A stretch of 32,927 nt of DNA from Chloroflexi bacterium OHK40 (GCA_004367505.1 SFCB01000069.1:1-32927), one strand, 5' to 3'. Shown: positions 1 through 8,199, numbered from the stretch's first letter. Made by a program: numbers and translations. The notes: generated by a model from the sequence alone, not told the origin.

Positions 1-93
1 AACCAGCACGCGCCCCTGGTACGCGGCATTGCTCGTAGCTTGGAGGCGCTCCTGCGCCCCTCGCGTATTGCCGTCAATTGGGGCCAAACTTAG
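1..93 (+). CDS. possible 3' end of an upstream gene (partial)
   Basis: Frame 1 is open from the window edge to a TAG at 91-93 and would encode about 30 residues ending in IAVNWGQT. The stop lies 3 bases before the stop codon of the convergent methyltransferase, a spacing that fits the tight gene packing elsewhere here. Frame 2 is also open over this stretch (to about 135), so the call is uncertain. Too short to assign a family. Confidence 0.35.
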   Translation, partial: NQHAPLVRGIARSLEALLRPSRIAVNWGQT

Positions 94-96
94 GTA

Positions 97-843
97 TCAG
101 GCCAGCCGGCACACAAACACTCCCCAGCCCAGGTAGCGCCGTGTGTATGCCAGATATTCGCGCCGGGAGCGCTCGTGCAGCGCGCGGATCGCCCCGGCGT
201 CGGGATCTTCCGGATGGGCTCGGAGCCACTCCGACACGGCGAGCCACTGGGGCGCCACGTAGCGGTCCCACCCGTGCTGATCGGCCAGCACGAGCTCTAC
301 GAGCTCCAGGCCCGCCCCCTCGATCCGCTCGTGGGTCCCCGCCAGGCTACTGAAGAGCTCGCGATCCCCGCCCGCAATCGCGCTGTAGGCTTCGGGGGGC
401 GGTGAGTCCACCCAGTACGGTTCGCCCACCAGCAGCAGGCTCTCGCGGTTGCGCAGGCCTCCCCGCAGCATGGCCAGGGTGCCTGCCAGCCCCCCACCGA
501 TCCAGGTGGCACCGATGCAGCTCACGATGTCGTAGGTGCCGGGCTCGATCGGGTAGCTGCGGGCGTCAGCCTCGACGAAGTGTATCCTCTCCGCCACGCC
601 CAGTTCTGCGGCGCGCTCCCTGGCCGCTGCGAGAAACACTTTGCTGATATCCACCCCGGTGCCGTGGTGGCCGTGCCGCGCCGCCCATCGGCAGAGCATC
701 TCTCCCTTGCCGCAGCAGAGGTCGAGCTGCCGGTGTTCGGGTCGCACCCGGCACAGCTCCCCCAGGAGCAGGAGCTGCTCTTCAGTGAAGGGGTTGAGGA
801 TGCGGTGGTGCTGCTCCGCGATCTCATGAAAGCGCAGTGACAC
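97..843 (-). CDS. class I SAM-dependent methyltransferase
   Basis: A 248-residue Rossmann-fold methyltransferase. Motif I, LDLCCGKGEM, is at about residues 40-49 and is followed by the acidic end of beta 2 (TGVDIS) and the adenine-pocket motif (VEADARS). The start is set at GTG 843 because AGGAGG (848-853) lies 4 bases upstream on this strand. An in-frame ATG at 879 would add 12 residues that carry no such site. The C-terminal part (about 150-248) probably forms the substrate cap; it is rich in Trp, Tyr and Arg and gives no clue to the acceptor. The gene stands alone, divergent from the secreted amidase. The family covers small-molecule and protein methylation, so the substrate is unknown. 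The fold is secure. Confidence 0.85.
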   Translation of the reverse strand: MSLRFHEIAEQHHRILNPFTEEQLLLLGELCRVRPEHRQLDLCCGKGEMLCRWAARHGHHGTGVDISKVFLAAARERAAELGVAERIHFVEADARSYPIEPGTYDIVSCIGATWIGGGLAGTLAMLRGGLRNRESLLLVGEPYWVDSPPPEAYSAIAGGDRELFSSLAGTHERIEGAGLELVELVLADQHGWDRYVAPQWLAVSEWLRAHPEDPDAGAIRALHERSRREYLAYTRRYLGWGVFVCRLA

Positions 844-869
844 GGCCCCTCCTGTGGTTCGTGCGGCCA

Positions 870-875
870 ATTGTA
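870..875 (-). promoter_or_regulatory. candidate -10 element for the methyltransferase
   Basis: TACAAT on the minus strand, with a weak TAGAGT 16 bases upstream as -35. Transcription would start about 20 bases before the GTG at 843. Only the -10 is convincing. Confidence 0.4.
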
Positions 876-1003
876 GCACAGCGCGCTGCCCACTCTAGCC
901 CGGCGTTTTGCCGCTCCAGGCGCCACCCGGGCTATCACCTGGCTGTCAGCCGCGAGTCATCCCTTCGTAACCGTGTACCCTCGGCCTTACGAGCCTCCCT
1001 CGT

Positions 1004-1009
1004 TAGAAT
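1004..1009 (+). promoter_or_regulatory. candidate -10 element for the secreted amidase
   Basis: TAGAAT located 34 bases before the preferred GTG start at 1044. No good -35 is visible at 16-18 bases. It supports a transcript starting just upstream of 1044 rather than the much longer open frame that begins at 837. Confidence 0.3.
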
Positions 1010-1043
1010 CGGCGAAGGTTCCACCCTGCCCCGGAGGTTCGCC

Positions 1044-3959
1044 GTGCTCGCTTTCCCCCACCGCCTGTTCCCCGCGCTCGTCGCCGCCGGCCTGCTGGTG
1101 ATCGTACTGATCGCTCGTGGCGTCGTCGCCGATGTCGCCGCCGACCCCGACACGGGCCGGCCCGACCAGGCTGTGCTCGTTCCCCCTGCCGGCGCGCTTG
1201 CCCCCGACGTCGCCCCGATGGCCGCCATCGGCGATGGGTACCTCTCGCCCGTCACAGCGGCTCCCCGCCCCTTCACCCATATGCTGCTCCGCTGGGATGC
1301 CTTTGAGCCCGTCTCCGATACGCTCACGCTCGAGGTGCGCGCGTCGCTGGATGGTACCACCTGGGCCGATTGGGGGCTCGTCCCTGAGAATCCCGATCTC
1401 TGGGTCCCCGAGGACGGCGACCAGGTCTACTGGAGCCAGGAGATCTACGCCGGCGAGGGTGCTCGGTTCTGGCAGGTGCGCGCCAGCCTCGTTGCGGCAC
1501 CCGATGGTCGGCTGCCCGAGTTGCGCCGCATCGAGGTGAACACCGTGGACGCGCGCTTCGGCCCACCCGACCCACCAGCCGATCTACTCCAGCCCATGCT
1601 GGAGGGTGCCTCCGTTGCCCGGCCACCGGTGGTGAGCCGCACGGCCTGGGGGAGCCCCGATGGCCAGGGCAGCCGCAAGCCGCCCGCCTACCGCAACGTG
1701 AGCCATATGGTCGTCCACCATACGGCCGACTCGAACAGCCTCACCCCGGGGCAGCGCTGGTCCGACCGGGTGCGGGCGATCTGGTCCTTTCACGCGATCA
1801 CCCGTGGCTGGGGCGACATCGGCTACAACTTCCTGATCGACCCGAACGGCGTGGTCTACGAGGGTCGCGCTGGCGGCGATGACGCCGTGGCCTTCCACGA
1901 TACCGCCAACTACGGCTCGATGGGGGTGGCTCTGATCGGCACCTACGCCGGTTCACCCCCGCCCGCTGCGGCCATGAACACCCTGGTCGAACTGCTGGCC
2001 TGGAAGGCCAACCAGAAGGACATCGATCCACTGGGCAGCTCGTTCTACTACGGCTGCTCGATCTCGCAATACTGCGCGCCCTTCAACACGGGCTCGATTG
2101 TCCACCATATCAGCGGCCATCGCCACGTGACGCCGGGGCATACCTCCTGCCCCGGCAACAGCCTGGAAGCGCTCATCCCCCAGATCCGCCAGCGGGTGCA
2201 GGATCGCATCAGCGGCCAGCCCGGTGATAACGGGGATCTGACGATCGACGAGCGTGAGAGCAGCTTCGAGCGCAGCGACGCCCCGTGGTACGAGTGGCCG
2301 TGCGGCTACGAGGGCAGCACCTTCTACACGTTTGGTACCGACAATCCCGCCGAGAGCACCAACCGTGCGATCTGGAGGCCCAACCTTCCCACTGCTGGCC
2401 GTTACCAGGTGTTCGTCTCGCTGCCCAAAGGCTGTGACCTCGGCCAGCCGACTGCCCGTGCCGTCTATAAGGTGGTGGCCGCCGATGGCACTCACGAGGT
2501 GGTGATCGACCAGAGCGCCGGCGAGGAGTGGGTGAACCTCGGGAGCTTCGACTTTGCGGCGGGGCGCGTGGGCTACGTGGAGCTCGGCGATCTCACCGGC
2601 GAGCCGCTGATCAGCCAGCGGGTAATCTACTTCGATAGCGTGCGCTGGGTGAAGGAGGACCCGGCGGCCGCGAAGCTGGAGCTGCTCGATGTGCGCTACG
2701 ACCGGACAAGCCTGCCTGCTGGCGAGTTGCTGAAGGTCACGTTCACCGTGCGCAACAGCGGCCCGATCGCCGTTGAGGGCCAGGCGCCCGAGGCGGCCCG
2801 TCCGGGTGGCGGCGCCTACGATCTGGCCGAGAGCTACGTGTACGACGAGGGTGAGTGCTTTCTGGGCGCGAACGGCCAGGGCTACCCGGCCTACCCCAAG
2901 GAGCTTGGCCGCATTCGCCTGATGCTCGGCCCCACCGATGGTACCCGGGTACCCGCCTGCGCCGGTGAGAGCGGCGGCTACCCCTGGCGCTGGGGCATCA
3001 ACGGCCGGCTCGAGCCGGGTGCCACCCGCGAGGTGGTTGGCTACCTGCGCCTGCGCACTCCGGGCCAGATCACGCTCCAGGCTGGCGCCGTCAATGAGTA
3101 CGTGAGCTACCTGGCCCAGGGGGTTGGCGCCACAACAATCACTGTCACGCCCGAGCGCCAGCCGCCCCTGGCCTCTGGCTACGATGAGTTGCTGCGCCCG
3201 CTCGCCCATGTCTACCGCCTGGGCGAGGTGCCGGACAACTTCCTGGCCCGCGCGCGAGACGCGGGCGTGGCCTTGCGGGGACCCTACGTGGGCAGCTTCG
3301 CCTGGCAGGGCGAGACGCGCGACTGGGGCACGGGCGGGCCGCTCGCCGAGGCGCCCGATCTGGCCGATCGTTTCCTCGTGGAGCAGCTCCGCACCTTTGT
3401 GGCGCCCGAGGCCGGCCTGTACAGCTTCCAGGTGACCGGTGACGATGGCGCCTGGCTCTGGGTGAACGGGCAGCTCGTCGCCGGTGGCGCCGGCGAGAGC
3501 GAGATGGCCACCTGGCGCGGCTCGATCGCCCTTGCGGCGGGCCGCCACGTGCTGGCCTTCAAGGGCCTGGAGCGTGCCGGGAGTGCCACTATGGGCTATG
3601 CTGTGCAGGCGCCGGGCCAGGCGGGCTTCGGGCCGTTGCTGGAGGGTCTCGGTGGGGTGGGCACTGCCACTGATGAGCGCCTCGGCGCCACCTTCCGCAC
3701 GCTCGGCGGCCTCACCCTCACCGCCGATGACCTCGGTGGCTCGGGCGTAACCACGTTGCGTGTCGCCGTAGATGGCGCCGCGCCCGTCGAGTACCCCGGC
3801 GGGCTCGCCACCCTCGGCGCACTGCCCGATGGCGACCACGAGGTGCGCTACCTCGCCGTAGACGGGGCGGGCAACCAGTCGACTGAGCAGATCCTGCGAT
3901 TCCGCGTCGACTCAAGCCTGGTGGTGCGCCGCACCTACCTTCCGATCGCGCAGCGCTGA
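1044..3959 (+). CDS. secreted PGRP-type N-acetylmuramoyl-L-alanine amidase, multidomain
   Basis: A 971-residue exported protein. GTG 1044 is preferred over in-frame starts back to 837 because GGAGG (1033-1037) precedes it and because the product then opens with a signal peptide (FPHRLFPALVAAGLLVIVLIA). Residues about 195-390 are an amidase_2/PGRP zinc domain. It shows VVHHTAD (His225/226), GWGDIGYNF, the GHRHV histidines (359/361) and TSCPG (Cys369), which are the expected zinc ligands for cutting the MurNAc-L-Ala bond. It is followed by a golvesin-C-like beta domain (about 406-540), a CARDB-like segment (about 545-700), a PA14-like domain (about 730-860, with DDGAWLWVNG), and an OmpL47/Ig-like repeat (about 882-963). 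The protein ends in TYLPIAQR, a tail resembling the YLP...R ending of many Chloroflexota secreted proteins. Probable role: cell-wall turnover or attack on other bacteria. Confidence 0.88.
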   Translation: MLAFPHRLFPALVAAGLLVIVLIARGVVADVAADPDTGRPDQAVLVPPAGALAPDVAPMAAIGDGYLSPVTAAPRPFTHMLLRWDAFEPVSDTLTLEVRASLDGTTWADWGLVPENPDLWVPEDGDQVYWSQEIYAGEGARFWQVRASLVAAPDGRLPELRRIEVNTVDARFGPPDPPADLLQPMLEGASVARPPVVSRTAWGSPDGQGSRKPPAYRNVSHMVVHHTADSNSLTPGQRWSDRVRAIWSFHAITRGWGDIGYNFLIDPNGVVYEGRAGGDDAVAFHDTANYGSMGVALIGTYAGSPPPAAAMNTLVELLAWKANQKDIDPLGSSFYYGCSISQYCAPFNTGSIVHHISGHRHVTPGHTSCPGNSLEALIPQIRQRVQDRISGQPGDNGDLTIDERESSFERSDAPWYEWPCGYEGSTFYTFGTDNPAESTNRAIWRPNLPTAGRYQVFVSLPKGCDLGQPTARAVYKVVAADGTHEVVIDQSAGEEWVNLGSFDFAAGRVGYVELGDLTGEPLISQRVIYFDSVRWVKEDPAAAKLELLDVRYDRTSLPAGELLKVTFTVRNSGPIAVEGQAPEAARPGGGAYDLAESYVYDEGECFLGANGQGYPAYPKELGRIRLMLGPTDGTRVPACAGESGGYPWRWGINGRLEPGATREVVGYLRLRTPGQITLQAGAVNEYVSYLAQGVGATTITVTPERQPPLASGYDELLRPLAHVYRLGEVPDNFLARARDAGVALRGPYVGSFAWQGETRDWGTGGPLAEAPDLADRFLVEQLRTFVAPEAGLYSFQVTGDDGAWLWVNGQLVAGGAGESEMATWRGSIALAAGRHVLAFKGLERAGSATMGYAVQAPGQAGFGPLLEGLGGVGTATDERLGATFRTLGGLTLTADDLGGSGVTTLRVAVDGAAPVEYPGGLATLGALPDGDHEVRYLAVDGAGNQSTEQILRFRVDSSLVVRRTYLPIAQR

Positions 3960-4107
3960 GACGTGTGTCGGTTGCTGACCTGACGCCGTGCTACGATTCT
4001 CCTGATACGCCGCCTGTGGTGAGAACAGAACGTGTGTTGCGAGCGTCCATGAACATGGCGGGCATGCTCGCGCCTGCCAGGTTCACCCACTGCTGCCGGT
4101 CGGGGCC

Positions 4108-5211
4108 ATGCACCTCCTCATCGTCTCCCCAGCGCGTCTCGTGCGCCAGTACGGCGCCCGTGGCACCGAGCGCATCCTTGCCCGCGTTGCCGCACTCGAG
4201 TCGGCGCGCCGCGCCGCCGGCCTCATCACCGCGCGCCTCATCCCTGAGGCGGGAATGGACGATCCTGGCGTCCCTCCGGCTGACCCGGCCAGTCCCGAGG
4301 AACTGCGGGCACAGATCGTGCGCCTCGCGGACGGGCTGGCGCGACGTGGGACCCCGCTGACGAGCGTGCTGCTGGTAGGCGGGCCAACGGCCTTGCCCTT
4401 CTTTCCCTGCCCCAACCCCATGCCCGACGACGACGACCGCATCCCGTCCGACTACCCGTACGGCGTTCGGCACCTGGATGGCCTGCTGCTCGACTGGGCG
4501 GTGGGCCGTTTGCCGGATGGTTCTGGCGACGATCCAGGTGGTCTGCTGCGCTTGCTCGCTCTGGCAACCTCTCTGCACCGCCGCCCGCCTGCTCCACCGC
4601 GAGCCTTCGGCTACAGTACCGCAGCCTGGCAGGGCGCTGCCGCCGCGATCTATGCCCGGCTCGACGACCCGGGGCGCCTGCTGCTCGCACCGCCCATCAG
4701 CGCCGATACGCTCGACCGCAGGCGCCTCCACGGCGCGTCGCGGATCTTCTGCAACGTCCACGGCGTAGCTGCCCGGCCCACCTGGTACGGACAGGCCGCT
4801 GGCCGGCGCGGTGAGCTCGTGGTTGCGCTTCGCCCGCGTGATCTCGACGGCCTGGCGTTGACGGGGGCCGTGGTAGTGTGCCCGGCCTGCTACGGCGCCT
4901 TCTCACCCAGCTACGATCTCGCCGACACGATCGCCATGCGCATGCTGCTCCAGGGTGCTGCCTGCTTCATCGGCGCGACCACCCTCTCCTACGGCCCGGC
5001 GGGGCTGCCGTTGCTCGGCGCCGACCTGCTGGCATACCACGTATTCGGGGCCGCTGCTGATCCCGGGGCCCGCGCTGGCGATCTGCTGCGGATTGGCCGG
5101 GAGCGCACCCTTGCCGACACCCTCCGCCAGCAGGGCTTCCTCGACGATGACGACGTGAAGACCCTCGTGCAGTTCGTGAGCTACGGCGATCCCGCGCTGC
5201 GCGTCGCGTGA
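4108..5211 (+). CDS. gingipain-like (peptidase C25, caspase-fold) cysteine protease
   Basis: A 367-residue protein laid out like a C25 catalytic domain without a secretion signal. The N-terminal alpha/beta part ends in VLLVGGPTALPFF, then IPSDYPYG and WAVGRLPDG, which match the 'VGD...SDY.Y...GRLP' pattern of gingipains. The putative catalytic dyad is His218 in NVHG and Cys261 in CPACYGAF (Cys258 is nearby). The C-terminus reads VSYGDPALRVA, a typical C25 ending. With no signal peptide it is probably cytoplasmic, unlike true gingipains. A CHAT or metacaspase relative is possible, but the GDPALR ending favours C25. It heads a same-strand run with a small unknown, a receiver-like protein and an HNH nuclease. 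The start has only a weak GGGG upstream. Confidence 0.75.
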   Translation: MHLLIVSPARLVRQYGARGTERILARVAALESARRAAGLITARLIPEAGMDDPGVPPADPASPEELRAQIVRLADGLARRGTPLTSVLLVGGPTALPFFPCPNPMPDDDDRIPSDYPYGVRHLDGLLLDWAVGRLPDGSGDDPGGLLRLLALATSLHRRPPAPPRAFGYSTAAWQGAAAAIYARLDDPGRLLLAPPISADTLDRRRLHGASRIFCNVHGVAARPTWYGQAAGRRGELVVALRPRDLDGLALTGAVVVCPACYGAFSPSYDLADTIAMRMLLQGAACFIGATTLSYGPAGLPLLGADLLAYHVFGAAADPGARAGDLLRIGRERTLADTLRQQGFLDDDDVKTLVQFVSYGDPALRVA

Positions 5212-5226
5212 TCGTCCGGATGCCGC

Positions 5227-5254
5227 TTGACAAACCGTCTGCCAATGGTAGGCT
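5227..5254 (+). promoter_or_regulatory. promoter TTGACA-N16-TAGGCT
   Basis: A consensus -35 TTGACA (5227-5232) is followed after 16 bases by TAGGCT (5249-5254). The -10 is preceded by TGG, an extended -10. Transcription would begin near 5261, about 40 bases before the GTG at 5303. It suggests that the downstream genes can be transcribed apart from the C25-like protease. Confidence 0.6.
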
Positions 5255-5302
5255 AAAGCAAACGACGCCGCGACGAGCCAGCAGGGGACGAGGGGGCGCC
5301 AA

Positions 5303-5593
5303 GTGGATCTGAAGCGAGCCGAGCAGCTTGCCCGTCAGCGTGTACTGGCCCTCTGGCCCGAGCTTGCCGATGCCGAGCTGCGAGTAGCGCCCCGGCGTCG
5401 TTCCGTCCCGGCCCCTGGCGAGTTGAGCCGTCTCGCTCTCGATGGCGGCTCACCTGGATCGGTCGATCCCGAGGAGATGACCTTCACCTTCCGTGGCGAG
5501 CTGCGCGCGCCCGATGGTGAACGGCTTCCACGGGTTGCCCGCGTGACGGTGCGCGCCGGCGTTGGAGTAGTGCGTGCAACCCTCACCCGCTAA
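5303..5593 (+). CDS. small protein of unknown function
   Basis: 96 residues, starting at GTG with AGGGG (5291-5295) about 7 bases upstream. It begins with an amphipathic helix (AEQLARQRVLALWPEL) and continues as alternating strands ending VTVRAGVGVVRATLTR, which suggests a small alpha+beta fold. It is Arg-rich and has no signal peptide, membrane segment or cysteine. Codon use matches the neighbours and the promoter at 5227 supports expression. I recognise no family. It lies between the C25-like protease and the receiver-like protein. Confidence 0.6.
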   Translation: MDLKRAEQLARQRVLALWPELADAELRVAPRRRSVPAPGELSRLALDGGSPGSVDPEEMTFTFRGELRAPDGERLPRVARVTVRAGVGVVRATLTR

Positions 5594-5696
5594 GGCAAGG
5601 TTTCAGGCCGCTTGACCGTTTGGGCGCATCCAGGGTTTGCTGCTGCTGCGTCCCTGGCCCCGGTACCCAGTTCCCTCTACCCTTAGCTAAATCGAC

Positions 5697-6329
5697 ATGG
5701 ATCAGGCCCCGGCTATCCTCTGGCTCATCGGCGGCAAAAAGGCCGACGCTCGTGAGCAGCGGCAACTTTTGGAGCGGCCTCCCGAGCTGGAGGTGCGCCT
5801 CGTGCCTCTGCGCGAGCGGGTGGAGGACTACGCCGATCTCGCCGCGAACCCCGATACGGGCGCTGTGCTCATCAGCGGGACGCTCTGGAAGCGCTCCGAC
5901 CATGCCTACACCAGCGTCGATGTGGCGGCCTTCTTGCGCAGCCTGCGGGTGGAGTTGCCGATCTTTCTCATCGGCGACGCCATGGAGGACGACGATGGCG
6001 CCTTCGATGGGGTGATCGATCCCCGGGAGCTGCGGCGCCGCCCCGAGCTCTATCGGGGTCGCCTGCTCCGGGCAACGGGGCGCTACCAGGCCAGCCTCAG
6101 CGCCGCGCAGCAGCGGCTACAACAGTTGCTGGACCGGCAGATCAACGGCGCCCTCACCCCGGATGAGGCTGAAGAGTTGCTTGCCCTCCGCGCCCTGGCG
6201 GAGCGCGCCGCTCAGGTAAAGCTGGCGAAGCAGGTTGAGAGCCTCGAACTCGATCTCGCCGAAAAGCGGGCAATGGTCGAGCAGCTCGAGGCCCTTGCCG
6301 CCCGCCTCGAACGTCGCGCGAGCCCCTGA
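5697..6329 (+). CDS. receiver-like (pseudo-receiver) protein with coiled-coil tail
   Basis: 210 residues. Residues 1-130 have the rhythm of a CheY-like domain: ILWLIGG strand, VRLVPL, AVLISGTL, LPIFLIGD and a final FDGVIDPREL. However, the strand that should end in the phosphorylated Asp reads VLISGT, and the acidic pair after beta 1 is missing, so it should not be phosphorylated in the normal way. Residues about 145-208 are strongly helical, with heptad-like Leu/Ala and charged residues (LDRQINGALTPDEAEELL; VEQLEALAARLERR), probably a dimerising coiled coil. No clear ribosome-binding site precedes the ATG. The HNH nuclease gene begins about 70 bases downstream on the same strand. Family not recognised; the receiver likeness is my inference from the pattern. 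Confidence 0.6.
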   Translation: MDQAPAILWLIGGKKADAREQRQLLERPPELEVRLVPLRERVEDYADLAANPDTGAVLISGTLWKRSDHAYTSVDVAAFLRSLRVELPIFLIGDAMEDDDGAFDGVIDPRELRRRPELYRGRLLRATGRYQASLSAAQQRLQQLLDRQINGALTPDEAEELLALRALAERAAQVKLAKQVESLELDLAEKRAMVEQLEALAARLERRASP

Positions 6330-6399
6330 TCCCGCCAGGTCGCCGCGCGCACAGTGCTGGGGACACCCACCAGTGCTGGCCCGGCCCGAGCCCCTCCCG

Positions 6400-7041
6400 A
6401 TGGCGCGATTCACCCGCCGCAGCAACCCCCCGCGCCACCGCAGCTACCAGCGCTACAAGCCCTACCTGCGCGACGATTTCGGGTATGCCTGCGTCTACTG
6501 TGGCATCCACGAGAACGAGTCCGGCGGGCCGCGCTTCTTCACCGTCGAGCACTACCGCCCTAAATCGCGCTTTCCCGAGTTGCGCAACGAGTACGGTAAC
6601 CTGCTCTACGCCTGCGCGGTGTGCAATGGCTACAAGGGCGATGACTGGCCCTCGGATCATCCGCTCGCCGACGGGCGTGGCTACCTGGATCCCTGCGAGC
6701 ATGACCTTGCCGAGCACGTGGGGCCGGCTGGCGACGATGAAGTGGCCGGCCTCACGCCCGTGGGTCGCTACATGGTGGAGCGGCTCCACCTGAACCGGGG
6801 GCTCCTGCGCAAGATCAGGCGCCTGCGGCGTGAGGACGAGGAGCTGCACACACGGTTCATGAAGCTGGCCGACCAGAGCCTGCGGCTGCTGGAGGTCGAG
6901 TTGCGGTCCGAGGCGATCAGGTCACGGCAGCGCCGGGCGCTGGAGCAGGAGCTCGTGGCCCTGCGGGCTCAGTACGAGCAGCGGCGCGCGGCCTGGGAGC
7001 GCCGCTGGGAGCCCCGCTTCACTCTGGAAGATTACCGCTAA
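6400..7041 (+). CDS. HNH endonuclease
   Basis: 213 residues. An HNH/zinc-ribbon nuclease: CVYC (Cys31/34) supplies the first zinc pair, VEHYRPKSRFP (Glu50-His51) carries the catalytic His, and YGNLLYACAVCN (Asn67, Cys72/75) carries the HNH Asn and the second zinc pair. It resembles the HNH family that includes PtuB of Septu and retron-linked nucleases, whose cores share an EH.RPKS...N...AC..CN..KG layout. No ATPase partner is present here. Residues 130-213 are helical and basic, possibly for DNA contact. The ATG at 6400 lacks a good ribosome-binding site; GTG 6373 is an in-frame alternative. The stop codon overlaps that of the convergent AmrS-like gene (CTAA, 7038-7041). Confidence 0.82.
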   Translation: MARFTRRSNPPRHRSYQRYKPYLRDDFGYACVYCGIHENESGGPRFFTVEHYRPKSRFPELRNEYGNLLYACAVCNGYKGDDWPSDHPLADGRGYLDPCEHDLAEHVGPAGDDEVAGLTPVGRYMVERLHLNRGLLRKIRRLRREDEELHTRFMKLADQSLRLLEVELRSEAIRSRQRRALEQELVALRAQYEQRRAAWERRWEPRFTLEDYR

Positions 7042-8042
7042 CGCTGCTTAAAGATCGAGAGGTGCAGCTTCGTCTCGTGGCCACAGCTCGTGCATGTGCT
7101 TCCGGTGAGGCCCACCAGCCGGGTAACCCCGCCGTTGCGGGTGATCAGGGTGTGGTGGCAGATCGGGCAGCGGGTCGCCTGGTTGGCTTCGGCGCCGTAG
7201 ACGTAGTGCAGGCCGCTCTCGTGGCCGATGCGGCGTGCCCGTGTGGTGGCGGCGGCCGTCTCGCTCCCGGCGTCGCCCGGCAGAACGTGCCAGGGGGTAT
7301 GTTCGCCGAGAGCGCCCTTGATCCAGGCCACCATCGCCCGCAGCTCCTCCGGGTCGTCGTTGACGCCGTGATGGATGCGGGTCGTTACCTCAAGGTGGCA
7401 CCCCCAGCGGGTGCGGGCGCGCTCGGCGATGGCGAGCAGCTCGTTCCAGGTGGGCAGCCCGCCGAGGCGGGCGTAGCTCGCATCGCTGAAGCCGCGCAGG
7501 TCGAGGCTCAGGCCATCGAGGTAGGGGCCGAGCTGGTCGAGGGCGGCGGTGGTCATCGCGCCAGTGGTGACAAGCGCAGTGTAGCGGCTGGAGGCGCGGC
7601 TGAGCTGCAGCAGGCCGCGCACATACTCGTGGTTCACGGCGGGCTCGCCAAAGGCCCAGACGACGCCACGGCAGAGGCGCTCAAGGGCGAAGGTGGCGGC
7701 GCGGTCGGCGTCGAGCTTGCGACGTTTGGCCGGGTCCTCGGGGATCGTGCCATACGGGGCCCGCCCCTGGTCGGCCACCGTCGCGTAGCCCCAGCCGCCG
7801 ATCGCGAGCACGAGCGAGTCGGGAAAGAAATGCCAGAGCCGGTGGTCTTCGATCGGGCCGATACTGGCCCCACTGATCAGGCCGTAGCTGCTGAGCGCGA
7901 TGCCTTCCGGCACGCCCACCCGCACCAGGCAGCGGCCCTCGGCGCCGGGGCGCAGCGCGCAGCGCCACTGGCAGGCCATACAGACGGTGGCGCCGTCGGC
8001 GCCGGGAGCAATGAGGTCGGCCAGATCCAGCTCCTGCGACAT
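7038..8042 (-). CDS. AmrS-like radical-SAM-family protein lacking the CX3CX2C motif
   Basis: 334 residues, ATG 8042 with AGGAG 5 bases upstream. It follows the AmrS / PflA-like layout of the AmmeMemoRadiSam family: an N-terminal CX2CX3CX9C cluster (Cys21, 24, 28, 38, ending GRCLVR), WHFFPDS, GVVWAFGEPAVNHEY, LVTTGAMT, LSLDLRGF, LEVTTRIHHGVND and PWHVLPGD. A C-terminal zinc ribbon has Cys292/295 and 317/320. The radical-SAM loop, expected after LVLAIG, reads GGWGYATVADQG: the three cysteines that bind the 4Fe-4S cluster align with Tyr86, Ala90 and Gly93. The reading frame is intact and codon use is normal, so this looks like a conserved pseudo-enzyme or one using another chemistry, not a recent wreck. 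Its AmmeMemo partners are not in the window. Confidence 0.8.
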   Translation of the reverse strand: MSQELDLADLIAPGADGATVCMACQWRCALRPGAEGRCLVRVGVPEGIALSSYGLISGASIGPIEDHRLWHFFPDSLVLAIGGWGYATVADQGRAPYGTIPEDPAKRRKLDADRAATFALERLCRGVVWAFGEPAVNHEYVRGLLQLSRASSRYTALVTTGAMTTAALDQLGPYLDGLSLDLRGFSDASYARLGGLPTWNELLAIAERARTRWGCHLEVTTRIHHGVNDDPEELRAMVAWIKGALGEHTPWHVLPGDAGSETAAATTRARRIGHESGLHYVYGAEANQATRCPICHHTLITRNGGVTRLVGLTGSTCTSCGHETKLHLSIFKQR

Positions 8043-8067
8043 GCGTGCTCCTGGCTCGGAACGATGT

Positions 8068-8097
8068 CTGGCAAATTGATCATCGTTCGAGTATAAT
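8068..8097 (+). promoter_or_regulatory. promoter for lepB (CTGGCA-N18-TATAAT)
   Basis: A perfect TATAAT (8092-8097), followed by GC, with CTGGCA (8068-8073) 18 bases upstream. It lies in the divergent gap between the AmrS-like gene and lepB. The reverse strand of the same bases reads TATACT (8090-8095), so the -10 might act in both directions, though no -35 is seen for the minus strand. Confidence 0.55.
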
Positions 8098-8199
8098 GCA
8101 AGCGGTCTGGGGAGGGTGCGAGGCCCTCGCCGCGCGCGATGATACCCCCCATAGTATACGCGCAGTGTCGCTACACTGCTGCATCCTTCCAGGGACGCC

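Noticed and set aside
1953-3839. 628-codon open frame on the minus strand
   Set aside because: Antisense to the amidase, with composition of a codon-bias shadow and no domain; the plus-strand frame has clear motifs.
6400-7041. Septu (PtuAB) defence system
   Set aside because: The HNH core is PtuB-like, but no PtuA ATPase lies on either side.
7038-8042. Ordinary AmrS radical-SAM enzyme
   Set aside because: The CX3CX2C motif is absent, so the normal activity cannot be claimed.
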